Shown here piece after piece: positions 7,354 through 14,905 of a stretch of DNA of 16,660 nt. Positions within the stretch are counted from its first letter, which is position 1, and every line of letters begins with the position of its first letter. The stretch spans positions 1 through 16,660 of the forward strand of contig RFZE01000022.1 in NCBI GenBank assembly GCA_009920875.1, read 5' to 3'. The DNA is from Alphaproteobacteria bacterium (GTDB taxonomy: Bacteria; Pseudomonadota; Alphaproteobacteria; RS24). The notes beneath the pieces were generated by a model. That model was given only the letters and a program-made list of their open reading frames with translations, did not search any database and had not been told where the DNA came from. The position numbers were made by a program, and so were the translations under genes.

Positions 7354-8037
7354 TCACAAGCGACCAGTTAATGCCATTTTAAGTAAAATAAGCTGATAAA
7401 TCAGTAAGCTACGCTGTTGCGGAAATCGAGCCGCTTGCCGCCGCGCGAGGCCGATCGGCAGAAAAACCGGAAGCAGGCACTTGCGCTGTCGGCGCGGCAA
7501 TTTATTGAAAGCGCGCGTTGCCTCTACCAACAGCGTGTGCGCGCGCGCAGCTACCTCATCAGCGCCGGTTGAAACAAGACGCAACAACTCAAAACCCGTG
7601 CCGGCATTTTCGAGCAATCTATCGGGCGCATTTTCACCGCATATGTCGCAAGCCAAACGCATCAGCGCCGGGCCGACCGCCTGCGCTTCGGCCTGCAATT
7701 CATCAATATTGCGCGTGCCTTCCGGCAAAGCCGCTTCACGCCCGTCAATCAGCGGCAAAACCTTGTCTTTGGGCAAGGGATTGACAAGCAGCGCTTCTCC
7801 AATCGGCGTGCCGCGACCATCGCCATTGGCGACCGCATCAAACAAATCGCGCCACCATTGCAAACGAATGGCACCGACCATCGGGTCAGAAACCGAGGCG
7901 GGAATGCGGGCTATATCGGCATAGAGATGATAAAGCGTCAGCAGCGCGCCTCGTTTCTCGGCCGGAGCGAACAAATGGCAAAGATAGAGGTCGCCATCAA
8001 GACCACGCAATTCTTGCCTTAAGAGTTCTTCGTCCAT
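7354..8037 (-). CDS. Short squalene/phytoene-synthase-like protein (NDUFAF6 type)
   Basis: The 227-residue product resembles the non-carotenoid branch of the squalene/phytoene synthase family, which includes the mitochondrial complex I assembly factor NDUFAF6. Supporting segments are DLYLCHLFAPAEKRGALLTL, YHLYADIARIPASVSDPM and especially IRLQWWRDLFDAV (about residues 56-69). The first aspartate-rich prenyl-diphosphate motif of true synthases is missing; YADIARI is in its place. The protein is some 50 residues shorter than the relatives I know, mainly after residue 150, where the YLP-type segment is not recognisable. Catalysis is therefore doubtful. Homologues often sit between secDF and trmFO in Alphaproteobacteria, as here. 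The ATG follows a strong terminator by only 15 nt, with a weak ribosome binding site (GCGGAAG). Confidence 0.72.
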   Translation of the reverse strand: MDEELLRQELRGLDGDLYLCHLFAPAEKRGALLTLYHLYADIARIPASVSDPMVGAIRLQWWRDLFDAVANGDGRGTPIGEALLVNPLPKDKVLPLIDGREAALPEGTRNIDELQAEAQAVGPALMRLACDICGENAPDRLLENAGTGFELLRLVSTGADEVAARAHTLLVEATRAFNKLPRRQRKCLLPVFLPIGLARRQAARFPQQRSLLIYQLILLKMALTGRL

Positions 8038-8052
8038 GTTAACGCTTCCGCT

Positions 8053-8081
8053 AAAGAAAAGGGCCGCACAAATGGCGGCCC
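8053..8081 (-). terminator. Rho-independent terminator after the PuuD-like gene
   Basis: Read on the minus strand, GGGCCGC pairs with GCGGCCC (8075-8081 with 8061-8067) around a 7-nt loop and is followed at once by TTTTCTTT (8060-8053). The stem is perfect and all G/C. It begins 21 nt after the TAA of the 8103-8705 gene and ends 15 nt before the ATG of the next gene on the same strand. Confidence 0.85.
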
Positions 8082-8102
8082 CTCCTCCATATTTCTTGCC
8101 GC

Positions 8103-8705
8103 TTAGTAAATATTCTGAGCGGACACCATGGCAAACAGCATCGGCACTGACAACATTGTGTTGGTGCGCGAGAACAGCATGGCCGTGCGCGCCGAAGCGG
8201 CTTTTTCATCAGCGCCGGCCTCAACAATACCGAGGGCTTTTTTCTGGTTAGGCCAAATGACGAACCAGACATTGAACCACATGATGATGCCAAGCCACAT
8301 GCCGATACCAATGGCAATGTTTTTCGGAACGGCAAAGTCGTTCATCGCACCGAGCGCCAGTGCGTCGTGGATGTAACCGTTAATGTAACCAAGGATGAGG
8401 CCGGTGACCAAAGTTGCCATAGCGGCCCAACGGAACCACCAAAGCGCGGCAGGGGCAATGACTTTGCCAATAGCCGGCTTTTGCTCGTCCGGAATATTCG
8501 GCATGTTTGGGATTTGCACAAAGTTGAAATAGTAAAGCAGACCAATCCACATAATGCCGCTCAATACGTGCAGCCAACGGAACAAAAAGGCCCAGAATGT
8601 CGTGTCAAACGTGCCGCCGCTATTGAGATACATAAGCTCCAGCAAAAACGCCAAAACGAAGCCCGCAATTACCGTGTTGCGAAGTGAAGAAAGAATTCCA
8701 GCCAT
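8103..8705 (-). CDS. PuuD/urate-oxidase-N-like integral membrane protein
   Basis: This 200-residue protein has five predicted membrane helices (about 9-28, 38-61, 86-109, 128-151, 178-196). It matches, from memory, short alphaproteobacterial proteins related to the membrane domain of urate hydroxylase PuuD (Urate_ox_N, DUF989). The shared features are FRWLHVLSGIMWIGLLYYFN with His46, APAALWWFRWAAMATLVTG, GMWLGIIMWFNVWFVIWPNQ and the late SRTNTMLSVPML. The cytochrome-c domain of full PuuD is absent, and no purine-catabolism gene is nearby, so a role in urate oxidation is not supported. The invariant-looking His and aromatic belts could suit a haem or quinone site, but that is speculation. Some databases label relatives 'antitermination protein NusG', which this clearly is not. 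GGGAGG at 8711-8716 is a strong ribosome binding site. It lies 70 bp after secF and ends at a strong terminator. Confidence 0.7.
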   Translation of the reverse strand: MAGILSSLRNTVIAGFVLAFLLELMYLNSGGTFDTTFWAFLFRWLHVLSGIMWIGLLYYFNFVQIPNMPNIPDEQKPAIGKVIAPAALWWFRWAAMATLVTGLILGYINGYIHDALALGAMNDFAVPKNIAIGIGMWLGIIMWFNVWFVIWPNQKKALGIVEAGADEKAASARTAMLFSRTNTMLSVPMLFAMVSAQNIY

Positions 8706-8749
8706 AACAGCCTCCCTATTCCGAATCTGTCCTTAAACTGAGCATAGCA

Positions 8750-8766
8750 CCCGATGAAACATCGGG
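8750..8766. repeat. Hairpin between secF and the PuuD-like gene
   Basis: CCCGATG (8750-8756) and CATCGGG (8760-8766) form a perfect 7-bp stem with an AAA (minus strand TTT) loop, about ten bases beyond the secF stop. No T-run follows on either strand, so it is not a standard intrinsic terminator. It may protect the 3' end of the secDF transcript or cause partial termination. Confidence 0.55.
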
Positions 8767-8775
8767 GCAACCAAG

Positions 8776-9696
8776 CTAATCAACCTGTGTGCCAGACCAA
8801 TCGCGCTTCACGCCAAGCAGCATCAGCAAGGGCGAAGCAATGAAAATTGACGAATAGGTGCCGACAATGACACCCCATATCATGGCAAAGGTAAAGCCGC
8901 GTATCACTTCACCACCGAGAATATAGAGCGCCAACAGCGCCAACATGGTGGTGACGGATGTCATCACCGTGCGCGACAGCGTTTCGTTAATGGCAATATT
9001 CAGCAATTCGGCCAAGTCCATTTTCTTATATTTGCGCAAATTCTCGCGCACGCGGTCATAAACCACCACCGTGTCATTCATCGAATAACCGACAATGGTC
9101 AAAATCGCTGCCAAAATGGACAAATTGAAATCAAGCTGCAGCAGCGCGAACACGCCGATGGTCAACGCCACATCATGCACCAAGGCCAGCACCGCGCCGA
9201 TACTGAACTGCCACTCAAAGCGGAACCAAATATAGATAAGCATTGAGGCGATTGCGGCCAACACTGCCATAATACCGGTTTGAATAAGCTCGGCACTGAC
9301 TTGCGGGCCGACAATTTCAACCCGACGGACGTCAAAATCGCTGCTCAATTCTTCGCGCACCTGCTCAACCGCCGACAAATTATTACTGGCATCAGTCGCG
9401 CCTTCTTTCTCGGCAATCCGAATAAGCACATCCGTTTCTTTGCCGAATTCCTGAATTTGTACCTCGCCCAAATCGAGTGCGCCCAAACGGCCGCGCAATG
9501 CGGCCAAATCAACAGCACTTTCGGAACTTGCTTCAATCAATGTGCCGCCGCGAAAATCGATACCGAAATTCAAGCCATTGGCCAAAAACACAAACACGGA
9601 AGCAACAACAAGCAAAGATGACAGCACCATGGCGATGGTGCGATGGCGAATAAAGCCAATCGAAGTGTTAACCGGAACCAGTTTCAACGTTTTCAT
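8776..9696 (-). CDS. secF: Protein translocase subunit SecF
   Basis: SecF pairs with SecD in the inner membrane and uses the proton-motive force to complete export of proteins moved by SecYEG-SecA. The 306-residue protein has one N-terminal helix (about 21-41), the short periplasmic P4 domain starting GLNFGIDFRGGTLIEASSE, and then five C-terminal helices (about 135 onward). These include the conserved GYSMNDTVVVYDRVREN segment and the loop NETLSRTVMTSVTTML. Its length matches the family (E. coli about 320). It starts 12 nt after the secD stop, so the two are cotranscribed and probably made in equal amounts. Confidence 0.98.
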   Translation of the reverse strand: MKTLKLVPVNTSIGFIRHRTIAMVLSSLLVVASVFVFLANGLNFGIDFRGGTLIEASSESAVDLAALRGRLGALDLGEVQIQEFGKETDVLIRIAEKEGATDASNNLSAVEQVREELSSDFDVRRVEIVGPQVSAELIQTGIMAVLAAIASMLIYIWFRFEWQFSIGAVLALVHDVALTIGVFALLQLDFNLSILAAILTIVGYSMNDTVVVYDRVRENLRKYKKMDLAELLNIAINETLSRTVMTSVTTMLALLALYILGGEVIRGFTFAMIWGVIVGTYSSIFIASPLLMLLGVKRDWSGTQVD

Positions 9697-9708
9697 TTCA
9701 ATCTCCGG

Positions 9709-11325
9709 CTATATCGGCAGTGCTTCGGGCTTGCCTTGACGGCGCAGCCATAGGGATACCAACAAACGGGTCAACACAAAGGCTGTGAATACGGAGGTCA
9801 CAATGCCAATGGCCAGCGTAATGGCAAAACCCCTGATTGGCCCTGACCCAAGCTGGAACAGAATAATTGCAGCCAAAAGCGTGGTGACATTAGCGTCAAA
9901 AATTGTGCTGAGAGCCCGGCTATACCCCATATCAATGGCAATGATTGGGTTTTTACCCGAGGCCAATTCTTCACGTATGCGTTCAAATATCAGCACATTG
10001 GCGTCAACCGCCATGCCGACAGTCAACACGATACCGGCAATGCCGGGCAGCGTGAGTGTCGCTTGCAGTCCTGACAGCACAGCCATTATCAGCACCAAAT
10101 TGGCAATCAGCGCGACATTGGCAAACAGACCGAACAGGCTATAGCTGACAATCATAAAGCCGATAACGGCAAGGAAACCGACAATCAAGGCGATGCGACC
10201 GGCAGCCACGCTATCCGCGCCCAAACCGGGGCCGACCGTGCGCTCTTCCAAAATGCTCATCGGTGCGGGCAGCGCACCGGCGCGCAGCAAAATAGCCAAA
10301 TCATTGGCCTCTTCAACGCTGAAATTGCCGGTGATACGGCCCGAACCGCCAAGAATGGCGGTTTGGATAATGGGCGCTGAGATGATTTTATCGTCAAGCA
10401 CGATCGCGAAGGGCCGCCCGACATTAGCTTGCGTCACCTCGCCGAATTTGCGCCCACCCAAAGCGTCAAACCGGAAATTGACTTCCGGTGCATTCGTCTG
10501 CGGGTCGAAACCGACGCTGGCATCAACCAAACGTTCGCCACTGACCATGGCGCGGCGACGAATAACATAAGGCACTTGCGGCTCAGTATCGGTGTAAACA
10601 AGACGGCTTCCTGCCGGTGGCCGTTTGCCGTTGACCACCTCATAACCGCTCACCGATTGATCAACGAGGTGAAAATTCATTTTCGCGGTTTGACCAAGCA
10701 AGGCCTTCAGACGTTCAGGGTCATCTAAGCCTGGCACTTGCACCAAAATGCGCTTCTCACCCTGCCGTTGAATGGTCGGCTCAGTGGTGCCAAGCTCATC
10801 GACACGGCGACGGATAATTTCAATCGATTGCTGCACTGTGCGCGTATTGCGCGCGGCAATCGCGTCTTCCGTCACCAGCAAGACAAAAGTTTGACCTTCC
10901 GTGTTTTCAACCGATAAATCAGCGCGCTGCTCAAAACTGGTTAACACACTGGAGGTAACGGGTTGTGCCAAACCTTGCAGCACAGATGCCGCTTTTTCCA
11001 TATCCCCATTATCGCGGATCGTCACGCTGACGCCGCTGGGAACGCGCGCCAAACCTGAATAGCCGATACGTTCGCCGCGTAAGGCAAGACGAATATCGGA
11101 GGTCAAATCCTCCAAACGCTCGCGCTGCACAGTGTCCGTATCGACCGCGAGCAATAAATGTGACCCGCCTTGCAAGTCCAGCCCCAAATTCAGGGTTCCT
11201 GACGGAATAATGCCGGGCAAAGACAGACGCGTCTCTTCACGCATGAAGTTTGGCAGGGCAAACAAAACACCCAATAGCAAAAGCAGAGCTATGCCGGTGA
11301 TTTTAAAATTTGAAAAGTGCAGCAT
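9709..11325 (-). CDS. secD: Protein translocase subunit SecD
   Basis: SecD is the larger partner of SecF in the RND-like export motor. The 538-residue protein has an N-terminal helix (about 8-25). The periplasmic P1 region follows, opening with GTLNLGLDLQGGSHLLLAVD and including IIRRRVDELGTTEPTIQRQG, the start of the RRVDELG motif region. The P1 head ends near GNFSVEEANDLAILLRAGAL. Five more helices follow, with GMAVDANVLIFERIREEL and DANVTTLLAAIILF, both expected for SecD. It is shorter than E. coli SecD (about 615) in the periplasmic part, as is common in Alphaproteobacteria. It follows yajC by 20 bp and precedes secF. Confidence 0.98.
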   Translation of the reverse strand: MLHFSNFKITGIALLLLLGVLFALPNFMREETRLSLPGIIPSGTLNLGLDLQGGSHLLLAVDTDTVQRERLEDLTSDIRLALRGERIGYSGLARVPSGVSVTIRDNGDMEKAASVLQGLAQPVTSSVLTSFEQRADLSVENTEGQTFVLLVTEDAIAARNTRTVQQSIEIIRRRVDELGTTEPTIQRQGEKRILVQVPGLDDPERLKALLGQTAKMNFHLVDQSVSGYEVVNGKRPPAGSRLVYTDTEPQVPYVIRRRAMVSGERLVDASVGFDPQTNAPEVNFRFDALGGRKFGEVTQANVGRPFAIVLDDKIISAPIIQTAILGGSGRITGNFSVEEANDLAILLRAGALPAPMSILEERTVGPGLGADSVAAGRIALIVGFLAVIGFMIVSYSLFGLFANVALIANLVLIMAVLSGLQATLTLPGIAGIVLTVGMAVDANVLIFERIREELASGKNPIIAIDMGYSRALSTIFDANVTTLLAAIILFQLGSGPIRGFAITLAIGIVTSVFTAFVLTRLLVSLWLRRQGKPEALPI

Positions 11326-11345
11326 TGCAGGCCTTTGGCTTCCAA

Positions 11346-11657
11346 TTAGTCGTTATTTTTACCGCGAACGCTGATAATCATGGATTTCACGACCTTGATA
11401 CGGGCATTTTCAGCAAAATCGACTTCAAGTTCATCATCGCCCACTTTTGCGACTTTACCGACCAAGCCACCTTGCGTAATCACCGTATCGCCGCGCGAAA
11501 CGGCATTGACCATAGCTTCATGCTCACGTTGACGCTTTTGCTGCGGTCGTAAAATCATGAAGTAAATGATGGCAAAAACCATAATCAGTGGGAACAGCAG
11601 TTCAAACAGCGCATTTCCACCGGAAGCGGCTTGAGCATAAGCAGGTGTAATCAACAT
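11346..11657 (-). CDS. yajC: Preprotein translocase subunit YajC
   Basis: YajC is a small single-helix inner-membrane protein that associates with SecDF-SecYEG. The 103-residue product has a short N-terminal region rich in Ala, one membrane helix (about 19-37, LFPLIMVFAIIYFMILRPQ) and the diagnostic RPQQKRQREHEAMVNAVSRG junction. A cytoplasmic domain follows with GDTVITQGGLVGKVAKV. Length and motif order are normal. The start has GGAG at 11664-11667, six bases away. It is first in a yajC-secD-secF unit that has its own promoter just upstream. Confidence 0.97.
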   Translation of the reverse strand: MLITPAYAQAASGGNALFELLFPLIMVFAIIYFMILRPQQKRQREHEAMVNAVSRGDTVITQGGLVGKVAKVGDDELEVDFAENARIKVVKSMIISVRGKNND

Positions 11658-11682
11658 TTAAATCTCCGTAATGGTGAGGCGG

Positions 11683-11711
11683 ACTATACGCAAGAAGCGT
11701 CACCACGCCAA
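11683..11711 (-). promoter_or_regulatory. Sigma70-type promoter of yajC-secDF
   Basis: On the minus strand TTGGCG (11711-11706) and TATAGT (11688-11683) are separated by exactly 17 bp and match the -35 and -10 consensus at four and five of six positions. The predicted start near 11676 would leave a leader of about 20 nt carrying the yajC GGAG site. It gives yajC-secDF expression independent of the upstream surE/LysM-M23 genes. Confidence 0.6.
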
Positions 11712-11722
11712 GCGTTTAAGGC

Positions 11723-12763
11723 CTAAATTAGTGATTGAGGATTAACCGCTCGCGTGCCCTTGCGCAATTCAAAATGCAATTGCGGACGGTCGACATTTCC
11801 GGTGCGCCCGACCTCGGCGACAACATCGCCCTGCTTAACCTGCGCCCCCGGTTTGACGAGAAATTTCGAGGTATGCGCATAAGCCGTAACCCAACCGCCG
11901 GAATGGCGGATAAGCAGAAGATTGCCATAACCGCGCAACTCATTGCCGGTATAGACGACAACCCCGTTTTCGGCAGCGCGTATCGGAGCGCCCTCGCGCG
12001 CAGCAATGTTGATGCCGTCATTATGCAAACCGCCATCTTTAGGGCCGAAACTGGAAATAATGGCGCCCTTTACCGGCACCAAAAACCGCCCGACGCGCTT
12101 CGGCGCGGATGGCATTTTTGTTGGCTTGGTAGCAGGGCGCGAGGTCTGCACCACGGCAGGCTGCGCGGGTTTCAAACCCGGAATTTGTAAACGTTGCCCA
12201 ACACTGATGGTGAACGGCTTGCTCAAACCGTTGAGTTTGGCCAGTGTCGCCACGTCGGTTTTGTGACTGCGCGAAATCGAATAGAGCGTGTCCTTTTTCT
12301 TGACTTCGTAAAAGGCCTGTGTCGGCAAGCTAACGCGGTCACCGGGCGACAAAACATAAGGAGGCCGGGCATTATTGCTTTCCAATAAAGCGCGTAACGG
12401 TACTTTATGCGTTTGCGATAAGCTGTAATACGTGTCGCCTTTTTGCACGACAATCAAACCATTGGCGGCTTTTTGGGTCGATGCGCGCGATTTGGCTGTC
12501 TGTTTTTGCTTCTGCGCTTCGGGGCGGCGATCCAGCGTTTCGCGCACACGCGACCAGATTTGTGCAACACGCCCCGGCTCACGCGGTTCAGATTCCGCTT
12601 TTTTTACGGTTTTGGGTTTTGCCGGTGACGGCCGTGGCGGCACATCGCTCTCGCTGTCATACCAATTACCCGATTGACGCGGCCCGCAACCGATCAAGGC
12701 AATCGTGATGATTATGGCAGCCAGACCGCATGATTTTTGTTTTTCTTTGCGTGCTTTTATCAT
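11723..12763 (-). CDS. LysM/LytM (M23) lipoprotein, NlpD/DipM-like, probably non-catalytic
   Basis: This 346-residue protein is probably an outer-membrane-anchored cell-wall factor. Its N-terminus is basic, then hydrophobic, with a lipobox LIGC at Cys26. A charged, Pro-rich linker (about 28-100) leads to two LysM peptidoglycan-binding domains (about 103-146, VVQKGDTYYSLSQTHKVPL; about 150-195, YEVKKKDTLYSISRSHK). A C-terminal LytM domain follows (about 225-346). The LytM zinc site is degenerate. The usual HxxxD is HNDGIN, with no Asp four residues after His, and the final HxH is QLH (PQLHFELRKG). In E. coli NlpD and Caulobacter DipM, such degenerate domains activate amidases at division rather than cutting peptidoglycan, so that role is inferred here. 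It overlaps surE by 4 nt (ATGA), suggesting coupled translation. Confidence 0.9.
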   Translation of the reverse strand: MIKARKEKQKSCGLAAIIITIALIGCGPRQSGNWYDSESDVPPRPSPAKPKTVKKAESEPREPGRVAQIWSRVRETLDRRPEAQKQKQTAKSRASTQKAANGLIVVQKGDTYYSLSQTHKVPLRALLESNNARPPYVLSPGDRVSLPTQAFYEVKKKDTLYSISRSHKTDVATLAKLNGLSKPFTISVGQRLQIPGLKPAQPAVVQTSRPATKPTKMPSAPKRVGRFLVPVKGAIISSFGPKDGGLHNDGINIAAREGAPIRAAENGVVVYTGNELRGYGNLLLIRHSGGWVTAYAHTSKFLVKPGAQVKQGDVVAEVGRTGNVDRPQLHFELRKGTRAVNPQSLI

Positions 12764-13566
12764 TCAAAAATTGTTGCCAGTTCCGCCGCCATATCACTTT
12801 GTGTATGGTCCATTTGGAGCGGCGTCACAGCAATATGCCCCTGCACTATCGCCTCAATATCCGTGCCTTTGCCCGGCGTGTAAACCAAATCACCATTCTC
12901 ATCGACCAGACGGTCGAAACTATACCAGAAATAACTGCGCCCACGCGGATCGGTGCGTTCTTCCAAACCCAGAATGCTGCGGTCGCGCTTACCCTGCTTG
13001 ACGACGCGAATTTGCGGATTGTCGTTCACATCAATATGCGGAAAATTGACATTGATGAGCGTTTCCTTCGGCCAGTCAGTATTAAGCAATTCTTCAATCA
13101 ATGATGGCGCATGCTTTTCGGCAATTTCAAAGCGCGGCGTCCATTCGCCGGGATTGCCGGTAAACAAAACCGCTTGCGACATGGCAATCGATTTAATGCC
13201 GAACACTGTGCCTTCTTTGGCTCCGGCCACTGTGCCGGAATAGCTGACATCTTCGGCGATATTTTGCCCGAAATTGACGCCCGACAACACCAAATCAGGC
13301 GGGTTGTCGCGCAACACATGGCGCGTCGCCACCATTACGCAATCCGTCGGCGTGCCGGTGACGGCAAAGCGCTTCGGCTCAATTTCCATCACCCGCATCG
13401 GCTTTGACAGGCTCAGCGAATGGCTGGCACCGCTCATTTCCTCAGCCGGTGCAAACACCCACACATCATCGGAGAGCGTTTCGGCAATTTTTACCGCTGA
13501 CACCAAACCCGGGGCATCAATGCCGTCATCATTGGTGACCAAAATGCGCCCGACCGGCTTAGCCAT
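12760..13566 (-). CDS. surE: 5'/3'-nucleotidase SurE
   Basis: SurE is a metal-dependent phosphatase that dephosphorylates nucleoside monophosphates (and short polyphosphate in some species) and helps stationary-phase survival. The 268-residue protein begins with the metal-binding RILVTNDDGIDAPGL (Asp13-Asp14), then VFAPAEEMSGASHSLSL with the metal-ligand Ser. VTGTPTDCV and LVLSGVNFGQN, with the metal-ligand Asn, follow, and then SYSGTVAGAKEG. All active-site segments are intact and the length is normal. The start has GGGAAG a few bases upstream, inside serS; it overlaps serS by 8 nt and the LysM/M23 gene by 4 nt. In many relatives pcm lies directly downstream of surE; it is missing here. Confidence 0.97.
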   Translation of the reverse strand: MAKPVGRILVTNDDGIDAPGLVSAVKIAETLSDDVWVFAPAEEMSGASHSLSLSKPMRVMEIEPKRFAVTGTPTDCVMVATRHVLRDNPPDLVLSGVNFGQNIAEDVSYSGTVAGAKEGTVFGIKSIAMSQAVLFTGNPGEWTPRFEIAEKHAPSLIEELLNTDWPKETLINVNFPHIDVNDNPQIRVVKQGKRDRSILGLEERTDPRGRSYFWYSFDRLVDENGDLVYTPGKGTDIEAIVQGHIAVTPLQMDHTQSDMAAELATIFE

Positions 13567-14836
13567 TTGCTTCCCCTATGGTTTCTATGCCGCCCATATA
13601 AGGCCGCAACGCTTGCGGAATACTGACCGTGCCGTTTTCATTGAGGTAATTTTCCAACACTGCAACCAATGTGCGCCCAACAGCGAGGCCGGAGCCGTTC
13701 AGCGTATGCACAAAATGCGTCTGCTTTTCGCCCTCATGGCGATAGCGCGCATTCATGCGCCGCCCTTGAAAATCACCGCAATAAGAGACGCTGGAAATTT
13801 CACGATAGGCATTTTGCCCGGGCAGCCAGACTTCGAGGTCATAGGTCTTGCGCGCACCAAAGCCCATATCGCCAGTGCAGAGCTGCATCACCCGATAGGG
13901 CAATTCGAGCCGCTTCAGCACTTCTTCGGCGCATTGCGTCTTGCGCTCAAGTTCGGCTTCGCCGCTTTCTGCATCAACAATGCTGACCAACTCGACCTTG
14001 GTGAATTGGTGTTGGCGTATCATGCCGCGAGTGTCGCGTCCCGCCGCGCCCGCCTCTGAGCGGAAACATTGCGTCAAGGCGGTAAAGCGCAAAGGCAGTT
14101 CGGCGGCATCGGTAATTTGTTCGCGCACCAAATTGGTGAGCGTCACTTCTGCTGTCGGGGTAAGCCAATAACCGTTTTCGGTGCGGAACAGATCTTCAGC
14201 AAATTTCGGCAATTGGCCCGTGCCATAAACCGCATCATCGCGCACCAAAACAGGCAATGCGGTCTCGCGATAACCGAACTGATTAATGTGCAAATCAATC
14301 ATGAAATTGCCGAGCGCGCGGTCAAGGCGCGCAAGCGCGTCGCGCAAAACAACGAAACGCGAGCCGGATAAAGCGGCGGCGGTTTCAAAATCCATCATGC
14401 CGAGCGCTTCACCGATTTCAAAATGCTCGGCCTTGCCTTGGCGCGGTTCGCCATGGCAACGGATTTCGACATTGGCATCTTCATCGTCACCGACAGGCAC
14501 GCCCTCAAGCGGCAAATTGGGAATGGCGGCCAAAGCCTCCGTCAATTCAGCATTGGCCATGCGCTCGGCTTCTTCGGCTTTTTGCAAATCATCTTTCAGA
14601 CCGGCAACTTCATCCATCAGGCGCTGTGCTTCGGCGTCATCGCCCTGCCCTTTGGCTTGGCCGATTTTCTTGGAGGCCTCGTTGCGCCGCGTCTGCAAAT
14701 CTTGCGCTTCAGCAATCGCGGCACGTCGCTTATCGTCCAACACCAACATGTCAGCCGCGCATGAAGACACACCGCGCGTAGCCATTGCGGCATCAAAAGC
14801 GTCAGGGTCTTTGCGTATGGCGTTAATATCATGCAT
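13559..14836 (-). CDS. serS: Seryl-tRNA synthetase
   Basis: SerS charges tRNA-Ser (and tRNA-Sec where present) with serine. The 425-residue protein starts with the usual MHDINAIRKDPDAFDAAMAT and a long N-terminal helical hairpin that holds the tRNA variable arm (about 30-105). The class II catalytic core follows: LTPTAEVTLTNLV, motif 2 FRSEAGAAGRDTRGMIRQHQ, then YREISSVSYCGDFQGRRMNA, and motif 3 in LNGSGLAVGRTLVAVLENY. Length and all motifs are normal. It lies 69 bp after tatC with a weak ribosome binding site and is followed by surE with an 8-nt overlap. Confidence 0.98.
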   Translation of the reverse strand: MHDINAIRKDPDAFDAAMATRGVSSCAADMLVLDDKRRAAIAEAQDLQTRRNEASKKIGQAKGQGDDAEAQRLMDEVAGLKDDLQKAEEAERMANAELTEALAAIPNLPLEGVPVGDDEDANVEIRCHGEPRQGKAEHFEIGEALGMMDFETAAALSGSRFVVLRDALARLDRALGNFMIDLHINQFGYRETALPVLVRDDAVYGTGQLPKFAEDLFRTENGYWLTPTAEVTLTNLVREQITDAAELPLRFTALTQCFRSEAGAAGRDTRGMIRQHQFTKVELVSIVDAESGEAELERKTQCAEEVLKRLELPYRVMQLCTGDMGFGARKTYDLEVWLPGQNAYREISSVSYCGDFQGRRMNARYRHEGEKQTHFVHTLNGSGLAVGRTLVAVLENYLNENGTVSIPQALRPYMGGIETIGEANG

Positions 14837-14905
14837 GGGCGACTCGCTTGGCTCTATTCATGTTCTGTATAAAGCGGCGCGCGCGCAAAAGCCAGTCGCA
14901 CCGCC

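Noticed and set aside
13274..14059. Open frame of 261 codons on the plus strand
   Set aside because: It lies antisense to surE and serS and its translation is low-complexity without family motifs.
14874..14886. Alternating CG run between tatC and serS as possible Z-DNA or repeat element
   Set aside because: Only about ten bases long and explained by GC-rich spacer sequence; no repeat elsewhere noticed.
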